This document shows, one piece after another, positions 37,301 through 52,300 of a DNA stretch of 64,000 bases. The notes beneath the pieces were generated by a model that was not told the origin of the DNA, made no database searches, and saw only the letters and a list, made by a program, of their open reading frames with translations. A program made the translations under genes and the position numbers. Source of the DNA: Halisarca cf. caerulea (lineage: Eukaryota; Porifera; Demospongiae; Chondrillida; Halisarcidae); assembly GCA_963170055.1 (NCBI GenBank), contig CAUJGJ010000431.1, positions 1,034,701 through 1,098,700 of the forward strand, written 5' to 3'. Position 1 is the stretch's first letter, and each line of letters starts with the position of its first letter.

Positions 37301-40300
37301 TTTCGGTTACGCGGGACATGTGGGACATGTCCAAAATCTCTCTAATGTGCTAACAAGCTGGGATTTTAGCGAAATCGTTACTAAAATGGCTTCGAATCAT
37401 GTGACATACGCGTGATATTCTATGACGTTTTTGTTTAGGAGAAAGCTAGATCGATAGCGCTGCGTGGAAATTCATTGTGCATTTGGTGCTTCTTAAGCCT
37501 TTATCCAAGGAGAAACAGTGTCTAGAACGTGTATTTGCGTAAGGACGATCATGGACTGCAGGAGTTTCAAAATCGGGTGTAATATTACAGTCAGTGGTAA
37601 GTTCAAGGCGTTAGGAAGGCTGCATGAAGTGATGCATCTTATTCTAACTAAGATGTCTAGGTTAGTAAAATAGATTCTAGTATTTAGATTTAAGCTCAAC
37701 AATGACTACTGTACGCACCTTGTTCTTCGAGATTGCCGTTTGGCGCCGAATGACTCAATCACTTATAATTTTCCTCGTTTGCCAACTTTAAACTTCCTTC
37801 GGTCATCTGCCTTCGTTAAATAATGGCCTGTTTCCTCTGAAATTGTTCTCGCTTGCAACACATCAGTCCTCGCCATGCTCTCCCACCTTCAAAATAGTTG
37901 TCACTTTCAAACGGTACCAAGAGTTCGATGACGTCACAGCCCTCATCACAAGACTATCATGTGAAAACAGGCCCCTTGCGAAAGAGATTTTTTTGCAAAA
38001 TGCCATGTCGCCGAGTAAATCAGCGGAGCCACGTAAGAACCTTCCGAGTGTTTCATTGTGATCAGTAGTGACTGCTTCAACTTTTCACCGATGGGGGTTT
38101 TGATCTACTCGTTTTCAGAGAAGTTATTAACAAATATTAATTTTTATCACGCTGTGAGTATTTGCTGAATATCTTTAAAACTATATTTCAGAAATCAAAA
38201 CCCCCTTCGGTAGAAAGTTAGATATTTTCATTAGAAACAATCTAGTCTTTATCCTGTGTCTGTAGGCCCATGTTCTGATTTACTCGTGTCGAATAACTTC
38301 CTAACTCAACTACCTGAAAAATTGTCGATTAGTTGAGCGATCGAGAAAGACACTCGGATGAAAAATAGCTCAATGTGTACCTTAGATATGCTTGTACTGC
38401 TTTAGAACTACTGATTGGCCATTATACTACATATTGTGAAGAAATGAAGCAATTTGTAAAGAGTAAATTCGCCGATTTTGGGAAGCCATTAAAGTGCTAA
38501 TGGACATGTCCCACATGCGTAACTTGACAACTGAGAAAAGGTAATATCTGCTTGCCAAAAAGCGCTAGCATTTATCAGAGGTTATCTCCTTTTATGTACG
38601 TTTGGCGGTTATAATGGATTTAATTTAACGTTTTTCGGATAAAAGGCTAACGTTTTGCTAACTTTTTCCAGTTAGCGTTACCTTATTTAGTCAGTTATGA
38701 ACACTCTGTGCACACCTGTAGGACAGTCAGTTATGAACACTCTGTGCACACCTGTAGGACAGTCAGTTATGAACACCCTGTGCACACCTGTAGGACAGTC
38801 AGTTATGAACACTCTGTGCACACCTGTAGGACAATCAGTTATGAACACTCTGTGCACACCTGTAGGACAGTCAGTTATGAACACCCTGTGCACACCTGTA
38901 GGACAGTCAGTTATGAACACCCTGTGCACACCTGTAGGACAGTCAGTTATGAACACTCTGTGCACACCTGTAGGACAGTCAGTTATGAACACTCTGTGCA
39001 CACCTGTAGGACAGTCAGTTATGAACACTCTGTGCACACCTGTAGGACAGTCAGTTATGAACACTCTGTGCACACCTGTAGGACAGTCAATTATGAACAC
39101 CCTGCGTATGTCTATAGGACAAATGAATGAAGATATACTTTTGTTCATTAGGAGAAGCATAGATACTAGAAGGCATGGATTGGAAATGTGCATTTTATAC
39201 AGGTCGCATGTGGAACATGTCCATTTGCACTTGTAAGTCTTCAGGTTGCGAAAAAATTTTGGTTCGCTTTTGGTCCCATTTCTTTTAGTAGGTCTATTGT
39301 ATCTCTTTGAAAGAAATATCATTGTGTAGCGTGTTGTATTGTCTCCATTTTAAGCCCAAAATCGAAGTAATAGCGTATGCGAAGAAGAAGTTATAAGTAG
39401 TAGTGAACAGAAAATGCAAAATGATTGCTGCAGAACTCAATGCGTACACAGAATAGCCTCACGCTTTATCATGCACATGTCACACGACTTGAAGCTATTG
39501 AATAACATTTTCGCTCAGATTCCAACTAATTAGCACGCAGGGCAGATTTGGACATGTTCCACATGTGGTAGGTGTGTGTATAAATTATGTGCACCCACAA
39601 GCCCCTGTGACCACAGGCTTGTCGACTGTTGAAGAAGAAACGCGTACTCGAAGGCATAAATACAAAGTACTATAGCATATAAAGTGCTTCAAAATCAGCC
39701 AATGTTAAGCTCTCGAAAACACCACACCTAGTACAGGTGTCTCCGCAACCTAAAGAAATAGTCTAAGAGCTTACTAGCTGTCAATACAGCAAAATACAAG
39801 TGTACAAGTACAAGCCAAGCAAAAAACGTGGCACCTCAGTTTCTCAGTCAATGATTGACATGGATCAACAAAAAATAGTTCAAAATGAAGCTCTCATCAA
39901 TTTGCAGTGCAAGACATCTAGCTTTTTCTCTTAAAATCCTCAAGGACGGGGAAATAGTTGGCTAAATGTACGGAAAAAGCACAAAACCACTTTTTTAAGT
40001 CCATTGCTGGTTGCCTCGCTAACTTTGCATGCGCTGCACCGATTCATTTGAGACTGCTGGCATCTGAAAGCTAAAATCGCGCTGAAGAGCAATACATGGC
40101 TGGATTTTCCAGATTATGTTGTATTTTCTCGTAAACTAAAGGCTAAAGAATCAACCACAGAACACAGACAAGAAATCTTTGTGGGCAAGTAAGCAAACAA
40201 CACTTTACCAACGCTCACTGCATAACAACAGTGCGAGTTTCCCGCTTGTTGATTGCAACCCAGAGTAAGAAGTCCATATTTATCGACTCAAAATTGTAAG

Positions 40301-43300
40301 CAGCTAGCGTCTCCTTCCATCTAGTCTTTTAGTTGAAACTATTTCTTTTGTACCATACATACTCGTGCAAAATGCTATGCAGAAACCAATTAATCCACTC
40401 AAACAGTGCAAACAAAATTATGATGACGTAATATGGCTAGGGCAAATTGTGAAAGTTTATGCCTATACCCTCCTGGATCAGAATTTGTGACAATAAGTGA
40501 TCACAAAAATTTTTGCAACATGCGCAAGGTATTCAACTTCCTCCAAACATATTGGTGCTTGTCCCTAGGTGCTGTTAACTCTTACATCTTCAGGCTGTAA
40601 ATTCAACTTGCAGCTTCTGTTGACACTTGTCTTAGATTTTGACTTGATGAGGGTATGTTTTGTACAGGTTCACATAAGCACAGTGACTGCATGCATGCAT
40701 GGTGGTCCACATGTGAACCATTTCCCCTTGTCATGTGATACCTGTTTTAAGCTTCCACTCTGTTCTGTCTACTTTCTACAGGGTCCACTTGATAGCCCTC
40801 ATATCCACAGACTGAGGGACCATCTCTACAAGAGATACAAAAGGCTCAAGGTTGAGGAAGGAGGGAAGAAAATGGAGTTTGTCCGGCTTGCTGTCCTCAA
40901 AGGCCAAGTAAATGTACCTAAAGACGAGGAAGAGATCCGCGATAAGCTTGCCTTTCTCCGAAGATTCAGAAATTGTGGAGAAGAAGAGCGACAGATTGCA
41001 GGCTACATTGATGCCTTTGATCTACTTCGCAAGTCAAATGGTAACATTCGCGTGGTCTACGGCCAACCTGGAATTGGGAAGACAACTCTCCTCACTCACG
41101 TGTGTCGAGCACTAGCCATGAAGGAAGCAGACAGTGAGTACGCACTAGTGCTCTACTTTCCACTGAGAGACAAGAAGGTGTCTGGAGCCAAGACTCTCTC
41201 AGAACTGTTGTCCTACTATACCTCAGATAACAAGAAGATTGATCTCTCTGAAGTTGAACAATCCCTAGTTGACAGTGAGGAAAAGCAGATGCTGTTAATT
41301 TTGGATGGTGCTGATGAAGTTCGGGAAATGCTCTCCATCCCAGACAGCAGCGTGATCCAGAAGATTCTTACAGGTACCACTCTTCCCCAAGCAGATGTAG
41401 TTGTTAGCAGCCGTCCAGGCAGTCTGCCCTTACTTCAGCGTCCCAGCTCTTCTTTCTATGAAATTCATGGGTTCGACCAAGCATCCATAGATCGCTACAT
41501 AAAAGATTTCTTCAACGGGACACCTGAGAAAGCAGAGAAGATGATGAAGGAGCTGCACTCCCGTCCTGATCTTCTAGGAGGTGCTCACATACCTATGAAT
41601 GTCTTTATCTACTGCTCCATCTATGATTACGGTAAACTCCCTCCCAGCATAACGGAATGCCACAAGAAATTTCTCTATAATGTTGTGAAAAGAGAATATG
41701 AGAAGTGTGGAGTTTCCTGTCAAGTGGATTCGTCCCTGAGTCAAATGTCACCTGAGGTCAAAGGTTTATTCGAATCACTGGGTGCCCTAGCATACGAAGG
41801 TATGATGAAGAATCCGCCAGTCTTCGTGTTTGATGAAAGCGATATTCGAAGAGCTTTTCCCACTCTCCCATCAGAAGCGGTTGTTGAGGAGTCCATGTTC
41901 AAAGGCCTGCTTGTGCAGCATTCCTGCAGAGTTGGGTATGAGGAGGTGAACAGCTTCAACTTTTCCCACACCACCAACCACGAGTTTTTTGTGGCATGGC
42001 ATATTTCCCATCTACCCGAGGCCGACCAATTGCAGTTTGTGAGGGAGCATTTCTCTAATCCTAAATTCGCCGTTGTTGTTCGATTCTACTCAGGTCTGAC
42101 AGGACTTTCCACACCTGGGGTAGCTCCTCTTCTCTGCCAGTCTGTCTCAGCTCGTTCCACTTCAAGCGTCTCTTCTCCTGCTACTTCCCTCTCTCTGCCT
42201 TCAGAGTGTTCCAATGATGATCCTAGCCTTCTGTATCTTTTCCACTCTCTTTATGAGTCTCAGAACTTGGAATTAACTCAAAAGATTGTACAGCATCTCA
42301 ACCAGTCACTTGAGTTCGATCTTTTCCTAACATGTCACGACACACTTGCGATTGCATACTGTCTGGGAAAATGTGCTCATTTGAAGGAGCTCTCATTTTC
42401 TGTTGTTGTAGATTTCCCTCCCTCCTCTCTGCCTCATATGCTTACAATTGTCGAAGCTAATTCTCAGCTGCTGTCTTTGAAGCTAACATTGAAACACCTG
42501 TCCTCCACAGGTGAGTGTGTTTATTGTCTTTTATTATAATTATTAGACAGAGTTTAGTTGGACTGAGTGCACACTGTGCAAATTCCTACATCCCACACAT
42601 ATGTACATGTATGCTACTCCTACTGATGTAGGAATTTGCACAGTACATGTGCACTCAGTCCAACTAAACCCCGTCTACTCTCATGTATGTATAGTCCTAT
42701 GCTTGTCTCTAACCCTATGCCTGTCTGGCCCTTTGTCCACCTGGCCCTGGGCCTGTGATAAAACTTATATTCAGGATGTATAAAAACATGAAAAATGGTA
42801 AAAGGATGTAGGGTGGACACAGAATTGTGCAAAAAGGCTCATCAAAAGTATCCTCCAAGAATACTTGGAACAAGAGTAAGTTTTGAAACAGGCACAGGGC
42901 TAGACTGGGAAAGGTCAAGACGGGCATAGGGCTATACACACATGAGGCTAGATGGGTACAGGGCTAGACAGAGTTTAGTTGGACTGAGTGCACACTGTAA
43001 ATTAATTCCTACATCCCTCACATGTGTATGTATGTTGTGGGATGTAGGAATTTGCTTAGTCTAGTCTGTCTAGCCTTATGTATATGTATAGCCCTATGTT
43101 TGTCTAGCCCTATGCCCATCTTGACCTTTGCCTGTCTAGCCCTGTACCATCTCACAACTTACGTACCTTTGTTCTGCACAGGGTGTTTATAACCGTCTGT
43201 TGCTTGTTCCGATTGTGGGCAGTGCTTGTTTTCAACGTCATCAATTAGCGGCTGTTTTTAATGCGTCATTTGGCGTCTTTCGGATGACGTACGAAATTTC

Positions 43301-46300
43301 ACGTATCAACAAAATGGGGGAAGAAGGCGACTTTTGTGACGCTATGCCTACGTATCCGTGAAACGTCACAAAAATGGCAGTTTTGTTGAGGGCGAAAATG
43401 AAGTCACTTGGTTAGACCTCAGATGCCTTCGAATCTCACCAAATCCAACTTCTATGGAATATTTAAGACGTTTCGGTTTGTGGCTCGTTCTGGGCATAGT
43501 GCTACAATCAAGCAGTTTTTCGCAATTGGACCTTTTATGCTAAATTTTGGCCATTTGAAGAGTGAAAAAACAGGTTTTTCGGTTATAACTTTCTTACGGA
43601 AGATTATAACCTATAGCCCGGAACAATTTTCGGATAGCTCACCACTTGTTCTGTCTTTTCGTGTTGTTTAATGGGAATTGAGAGGGATTAAAAGATGTAA
43701 CCAAGGCGAAGTTTGTCTGAAACTGCTATGTATTCCTAGCTCGCTATCTTCCTTCAGACAATAGAAACAATCGCTAGTTAAGTACCAACATGCGCGGAAT
43801 ATATACAACTTTCGTCCAGTAAGAAGAACTGGGCGAAAATCTTGTCAACTAAGTAGAAACGATCGATAATTTGTGAAGCTATTTTCAAGACGGCCATTTT
43901 TGCATTGTATTCCTGGACGGTTATAATTACCCTGTGTGATTGTTTCTGGAGGATACTTCTGATAAAGCCTTTCACAGGTTGAGTAAAACCTCAATGATCG
44001 GTCACCATGTACGTATGTTCAACTCTGTATTTTTAAAACCTGTGAGTGAATTGGCTAATGTTTAGTTTGAACTATTTACTACAAAGAAATGATATCACTC
44101 TTATCCCTGGTGAGCTACGGGTGCAGAAACCAACTGCGGAACAAAGCCATCATTATTCAGGCAAATCAATGTACTATCAGTCTTCGGCTGATTCTTTTCA
44201 GATAAATATGTGATACAGCCCTTCTCACTGTATTTGAAAGTGGTACCTGTGTTCTTCCAACTGCAAGGTACGGTGCTTCTCATAGAAAACCGTCCAGTTT
44301 ATGGGCAATGACCGAGTGACCGACTGACTGCCTGACCGTTTGAGCGACAATTGAATGACCGTGTGACTGGCAGTGACATTTTGCAAGAGATCGAAACACT
44401 CGCTCTCTTTTTCTCTAAAGACTCTTCGAGTAAAAAGTCTGAGTCGTCCGCCTCCATTGGCAATTTATCTCCTGAAATTTTCAAAGCGTCTTCTTCGATC
44501 ATTGGATTGGAGCGAGTCCATTTGAACTACTTGGAGGGATATCACTTTGGAAATGCGACGTATCCCTCGGATGCGGATAGCAGTAGCTCCGCAGTCTTGC
44601 TTGTTCCTTGAAAGTATTAGTGACGTTCGTTTGAAGTTTCAGTTAAGTTCACACAAAATTTTAATATGGTGGCCTCAAAGTTTTAGCGAAGTTCGCTCAA
44701 ATCTTCAGCAAAAATCTTTCAAAGCTTCAGCCAAAATCATTCAAAACTTTAATAAAGTTCACGCGAAGTTTATTCTGCGCAATCGAACATAATTTCTGTG
44801 CATACCGTGGTTTGAATACACCATTTCTTACCATTTCTTTCTTCGTCAACTATTGGCATTGCGTAACAACCGTGACGTCTTATTACGCATCACGAAATGA
44901 CGTCGTTCAAACTGACAATTGACTCCTGACTGAGTGCTGATTAACTGACTGAACGACTGATGCCGTGCTGGACGGTTTTCCATGAGAAGTACCGTAGTTC
45001 TGCGCTCAGTAGTCGATGCAATATAGCTTCTGAAGTTGGGTCATGGTATCATTTCTTTTAGTTGCTTGGATTATGTGTGCTTTTAGTTTGAACTATACAC
45101 ATTAGCCAATTCACTCATAGGTTTTAAAAATACAGTGTCTGAACATACCATAGGAATGGAAAGTTATGCGATTGTTTTAGTTACATGATTATGCAAATTT
45201 TCACAAAATTGCACACTTAAAAATCACATAATACATGGACATACACTGCACATGATCTCTGTTGATGTCACACAGGGTGTTTATAACCGTCTGTTGCTTG
45301 TTCCGATTGTGGGCGGTGCTTGTTTTCAACGTCATCAATTAGCGGCTGTTTTTAATGTGTCATTTAGCGTCTTTCAGGTGACGTACGAAATTTCACATAT
45401 CAACAGAATGGGGGAAGAAGGCGTCTTTTGTGACGCTATGTCTACGTATCCGTGAAACGTCACAAAAATGGCAGTTTTGTTGAGGGCGAAGATAAAGTCG
45501 CTTGGTTAGACCTCAGATGCCTTCGAATCTCACCAAATCCAACTTCGATGGAATCTGAAGATGTTTCGGTTTGTGGAAATCGTTCCGGGCATAGTGCTAC
45601 AATTAAGCAGTTTCTCACAATTGGACCATTTATGCTAATTTTCGGCCATTTGGAGGGTGAAAAAACAGGTTTTTCGGTTATAACTTTCTTACGGAAGATT
45701 ATAACCTATAGCCCGGAACAATTTTCGGATAGCTCACCACTTGTTCTGTCTTTTCATGTTGTTCGATATGAATTGAGAGGGATTAAAAGGCGTAACCAAG
45801 GCGAAGTTTGTCTGAAACTGCTATGTATTCCTAGCTCGCTATCTTCCTTCAGACAATAGAAACAATTGCTAGTTAAGTACCAACATGCGCGGAATATATA
45901 CAACTTTTGTCCAGTAAGAAGAACTGGGCGAAAATCTTGTCAACTAAGTAGAAACGATCGATAATTTGTGCTGCTATTTCAAGACGGCCATTTTTGCATT
46001 TTATTCCTGGACGGTTATAAATACCCTGTGCACTCGACATGTGTCAGTTCCTGAAGTACTGCCTAGTGTTCTGCAAACAGGTGTTGGTGAGTGAGCGACT
46101 TAGAAGCCAACACTACCGTCACAGACATCATTGGTAACTCTGGCCACTCCAACATCTCCCCTATCCTGTCTTCATCAGAAAAAGTGGTGTGGTGCATTTA
46201 GTCTTGCATAGCTCAGACTGCAGCTATTTCTCCTCCTTTATTCAGCTATTTCTCCTGACCCTCCTTTATGTGGTGATTATGCCACTGAATAGTGCAGGCT

Positions 46301-49300
46301 ATAAATAGCTCTCTGCATGGGCTACATGAGAGTAGAAGCACTACACTACATTCTTGACTGAAGACAGGGCACGGAAGAAGATAAATATTGTAATGGGACT
46401 GCAGTCTTTTCAGGTTTAGCCAGAACACAGAACTAAAACATGCATCCACTCATATCGCAGGTATGTTATGGCCGAATCAAGGCCAGAATAGGTCACAATG
46501 GGGCATGTACGTGGTTTTAAGTTCTGTGGTCAAAGTACAACACCTTTGAAGGTCTTGTCATGTGGGGCGAGTGTGGTTTAACCTGAAGTGTCCAGTGACG
46601 TCAGATCGAATTGTTTACTCCCTCTTAACCAATCAGATGATGACATTTTTGAATGTATCGCTTTTTACATGAGAGCATGTGACTTCAGTCTAAAGAAGAG
46701 TGTGTTGGTTGAGTGGAAATTTTCTTTCAGAATCGCAGTGGTAAAAATCTTGACTTGGAGCAATGGCAATAGTACCATCAGTTTCTCAATAGTCCAAACC
46801 ACGGTGAAACATTCCTGGAGCTTTGTACATTCTACACTTTGAGTTATGTTCTGTGTTTTGTGGCTGGAGACCTCGGAAAACAATGTAAACCCCTGGACAT
46901 ATAACAGCCATGCTTTGAGCTACCTGTCTCCAGGAATCTTTCAGACCACTTAAGAATCTAAGGAGTCGTTTGACCGATTGGCGTGTTCAGAAGCTCAGAA
47001 TTTTACCACTGTGTTTGTGCTTCTTTTGTCTTTTTGACAGTAGGCAAAGAAAATGCTTGTAGCGAGTCATTTGATTTATAGATCATCTTGAGAAGAGCAC
47101 CAACATAGCATCATGTGTTTTGCAATGTAAAATATTCAGTCCATGCCAACATTACCCTATCCAGAAAGCAAAAAATGGGGTTAATTTGTTACAATATGTC
47201 CCAAATCAGATGTAACTCACCAGCGATAGCTCAATTCGTACTGTTTAGCGACACATAACTTTCCAATCCTACAGTACTGTACATGGTGATCGATAATTGA
47301 TATTTTACTTTGATATTATATGTTATGTACAATTTTATGGCAACGTCAAAATGACCTCCGCTACAATGACCATAATGTACCCCTATTTTCTTCACAAATA
47401 CTTTGTAACACACTCACAAGACATCATGTATAATCTTGTCAACTCTTTCGTTCATGTGCTGTTTTCAGTAGTTGCACAATGAAACGTTTGCTACAACATA
47501 CGAAAACAGTTTCAGTTGAAATGGTGGAGATCTAGATGATGGCTTTTGAATTTTAAAGTGGATTTGAAATAATTGTAGGATCCAATCTAAATTTTCACCG
47601 TGTGTACTTTTGAAGTTCTATTCCTTGGCCGTTATGAGCATTTGATGGTGTCCCTGCCAGGACAAGACAAGAAATAGCGAGACGTAACTTTAACGAACAA
47701 GCAATCAAAAGTACAGTATACACAGTGAAAGTTTAGCTTTACCTTTTATAAATCATCCCTCAAATTTCTGCAGTTATGCATGGACCACCATCTAGATCTT
47801 CGCATTTTACAAAGGGCAAAATCACATGATATCACGAGATGGTAGCTAGTTTCTAAAAGTTTTAATGTAATCCACACAAGCCCATTATTATCTTAGGTTT
47901 TTGAGGCAAGAGCTGTCAGTCTTGGTCAAGAAAAATGCTATAGAGCTTATACGTTTACACAACACTTGAGACGTGACGTCACACTTCGAGTGGCAAGAAG
48001 GCACACGCAAGGATAGAGAATATCCATTCTTTAGACAGTAACTGAGCGCTCGCCCTGAATATCCAAAATGAAGTTGAGGACTGCTATCCCACATTAGAAA
48101 TGAAGATCCCTATGTCTTTAAAAAGGCACTAAAGTTAAATTTCTATATTTTGTCCCCGGTCTCTTTACAATCACTTGCGTTAGATTCTAACCATACAGTT
48201 GTACTGAAAACAAGACAGAAATGCGATCGATCAAGGTTTGAAAACAATAATGACCCGTATGTAATGATGCTAGTCAGCAAAATCAAAAATTTACCTTTAG
48301 CGTCTTTTTAAGGACATAGTGATCTTCATTTTTAATGTGGGATAGCAGTCCTCGATTTAATTTTGGATATTTAGGGTGGGAGTTCAGTTACAGTGGAAAG
48401 AATGGATATTCTCTATTATTGTGTGTGCTTTCTTGCTACTCGGAAGAGTGACATCACGTCTAAAGTATGATGTCATATGCATAAACTCTACAGGTAAATC
48501 CCATACATTCACTGGATCAACCATTCTTCGGATCAGCGTACACTGACTATGCGAGACTAGGTGTTGTTGACTTGAGTATTCTTTTGTCCAAGCCTTTGCT
48601 TCTAGGTGGGTAGGTCTACACTGATCATGTAGTCGAATAGCTGCATAGTTTCGACTTCTTCATCTTACAAGATTTCACTGCATGTTTTGTTCTCAACTGG
48701 CGTGTAGACCTTCATTTTACAGCCTCTATTCGAACAAATTGAAGTAGTTTTAAAGGAATAAAACCTGCACGAACAAGGGTGTATAAAAACCATTTGATAT
48801 GGTAAAAGGATGTAGGATTGACAAATAATCATAGAAAACACAGGTAAGTTATGTCTGAATTTAGCCTAAACACGGGCACTTTGCGGGTTTCACAGTATAA
48901 ATTGCATTATGACTGAATTGTGTGGGTTGGTCATGTACCAGTAACATGAATCAGCTTAGGAAGCTCCGCGGCAAGCAAACTATATTCCATAATACAGTAG
49001 AACCTGTCTTAAAGACCACTTGCATATAAAGACCACCTGTCTATAGAGACCACTGTAGGCTGGTTCATTGTCCACTTCAGTTGTACTAAAGCACCTCTGT
49101 ACAAGGACAGGACCTCTATAGAGACCACAATTACTTGGTCCATTGAATGGTTGTTATAGACAGGTTTCACTGTATATACCCTAAGCTTGTTCCAAGTGGT
49201 TTGGAGGATGCTTTTGATAAAGCCTTTTTACATGGTCCTGTGTCAATCCAACATCCCTTTACCATCTTTAATCCATTTTTATCCACCCTTACCCTTGTAT

Positions 49301-52300
49301 GGTTTTTATACATACACCCTTACATGCTATCCCATAGTCATGTAGTATTCACATGTGCTGCACCTTCAGATGCTACTGCTCTAATCAGTGGGATGGCAGT
49401 GGAGAAGTTGGACATTGGTGTGGGGGAAACAACGCTGTCAGCATTGTCAGCCATTTTCCACAGCAGGACCGTCAAGGAATTGATACTGAAGATATCCTCT
49501 CTTTCTAAAGTAAGAAATGATGTTTTGTGAGACTTTATATGATTTCATGTTTTAATGATGTCTTCAATTCCCAGGACCATGACAGTGGGAAGGATAAACA
49601 AAATCCATCCGATTCGGTATCAGAGAATACCACACTCAGGAAACTAGTCCTAGATGGTCCATCAGACTTCATGACAGCAGTGCTACATGGTGTAGCTGCT
49701 AGTGCTACCATTGAAGACCTTAAAGTGCAGGGTAAGTTAGCTGAAAGGGCATGTTTGGTTACCATGGCTACAACATTATTGTATTGTTTGCCATAAATTG
49801 GTAACATGTTCACTTCCTCACTTGTAGGTCCTCTCTCTCCTGATGGTGGAGAGCATGATGTAGCAGAAGCACTTGCCAAGTGTGTTGTATACACTAAGTT
49901 GAGGAGAGTTGAAATGGAGGACCTCCCACCTCTTCCTGTGATGAAGGGCCTTACTACAAGAAAGGTACAACTAGAAGAACTTGTGATCCAGTACCCACAT
50001 CAGGTATGTTGACAACATGCAGATGGTGCGTGGGTGGTTTGTGTTTTGCATGGATGCTTACAGGCATGTAAGTTAGTGCATAGATACTAGAACCACCAGG
50101 ATTGGAAATGGATTGGAAACACGTTATTCAGGAATATATGTATGGCGTCACTTTCCTGTAGCCTTCCACGTTACAATAATAAACGTACAGTGCGTATACA
50201 GTGAGACCTCACTTATCTGCACCTCAGATAACCGGTTCCCTTGCCATCCGCATTGTTTTCTGCTGAAACGGATCTGCATAATACTTTCTAACCTCCATTA
50301 ACCGGAAACCTCTCTATCCGCATCCCGTCACAAGTTCTGTATACTATAATGTACACTATTCCATATAATCTTCCCTCTGTTGTCCGCAACTCCCTGGTGT
50401 GAACTCTTCACAGTTAATGCTGGTTTATATATTTCTGCCCGAAATGGCTTCTAGCTTGCCCCTGAAACGACCACGGAAATCTTGGACCGCCTCCAAGAAG
50501 AAACAAATTTGTCTTTACAAGGAAGCAAATCCGAAGGCCACATACGACAGTATTCAAGCTCACTTCAAGAAGGACTGGGGTTTCAAAGTCGGGCTTTCTA
50601 TCATCGGTGATGTCTGGTGTGCTCGTGATGAGTGGATAAAGACAGAAAATGGCAGCAAAACTTGCCGTGTAAGAATACCGAAGCACCAAGATGTCAAAGA
50701 TGTATTGTGGCTCTGGTTTTGTCAAGCACATTCGTCTGGCGCTGCCATCAGCAATCTAATAATGAAGACTAAAACCCAAGAATTTGGTCAGCGACTCGGA
50801 ATAACAGGTTTAACCTATTCTAATGGCTGGTTGCAAAAGTTCAAAGATCGCCACAACATCTCTAGGAAGAAATTCAAAGGGGAGAGTGCCAGTGCTAACA
50901 TGCATCAAATTTCATCAGGAAGAGAATCGCTACGCGCCCTTACCTTGTGATGTTTACAATATGGATGAGACTGGCTTATTTTATTGCTTGACACCCAACA
51001 GCACTTCAGCTACAGGTTCAGTGAGGGGGACAAAGAAATGTAAAGACAGACTGACAATTACACTGTGTGCTAATGCTGATGGCTCTCACAAATGTAAGCC
51101 ATTGGTTATCGGGAAATCTAAAAAACCTCGTTGTTTCGGAAGCCACTTTGACCCAAGTGTGTACCGTATGCGCTCTAATTTTCGCGGGCTTAAACTTTTG
51201 CGGATTTCGCAAATACGCTGTTTTCGCGTTTTTATTTTCGCGGGTCCCCATCCAGTGCCTCTGTTTTTTTGTTCAAATTAACTAGTGATAGACCTGAGTA
51301 GACCCTAGATCGCAATTAGCACTCTGAAGTTTTAATGATTGTCAAGCCAAACAGGCTGGACAATGCACAGACATGTGAGCGGTTTCTTCCTCTGAATTGT
51401 TGCATATTTCTTTTCTAACAGCATCTGCCATGCTTGATGGAACAACTTGCTCCAAATCTGGAAAGTCCAGACGCTTGCGAACTAAAAACGAACGAATCAG
51501 GCGACTTTCTTCAAGCACTGTCAGGTAGCTACAGGCACATGCGAACGCAAATGAAGACAAAATAAAGGCAGCGGACAAGCCTATACCTTCTTTCACGCCT
51601 ATATTAGTCATATTATCATGGATCTAATAAGAATACAACGTGGATGGCTTCCAATCCGCGAAAACCGCGAAAGTTTAGGCCCGCGAAAATTAGAGCGCGT
51701 ATGGTATGTTACTTATGTAAGCAACAGCAAAGCATGGATGACAGGAGTCATATTCCAGCAATGGCTGCAAAGCTTCATTTTGACTATGAAGATGAGAAAC
51801 GCAATGTTCTTCTGCTGGACAATACAGGCAGCCATACTGAGCCCCCAACACTCAGCAATGTCACAGTCAGATTTCTACCGGCCAACACCACAGCACATCT
51901 GCAGCCGATGGATGGTGGCATCATCGAGAACTTCAAAGTCCATTACCGCTGCTACCTGGGTCTGCACTTTGTCAATTGTATCGACAACAAAGAACAACCA
52001 AAGGTGGATCTGCGCCAAGCCATTGGTATGATTGCTGATTCATGGAAAGATGTAAAGCAGAGAACCGTGGCCAATTGTTGGAAGCATGTAGGAATATTAC
52101 AGTTTGGCGAAGATCAATATGACACCACTGATCTTAACCCTGAAGACATTAGGCCTTTGCTCAGCAATATAGAAGCAATGACCCATCGCTTGGAAGTTGA
52201 TCCCTCCAAGAGGATGGCAGCAGAGGACTATGTCAACATTGACAATAAAGCAGAGACAGAGGAGGCACTTACTGATGATCCGATAATAGAACTAGTAAGT

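Noticed and set aside
38687..39322. 179- and 211-codon open frames
   Set aside because: By-product of a 36-bp (3n) tandem repeat.
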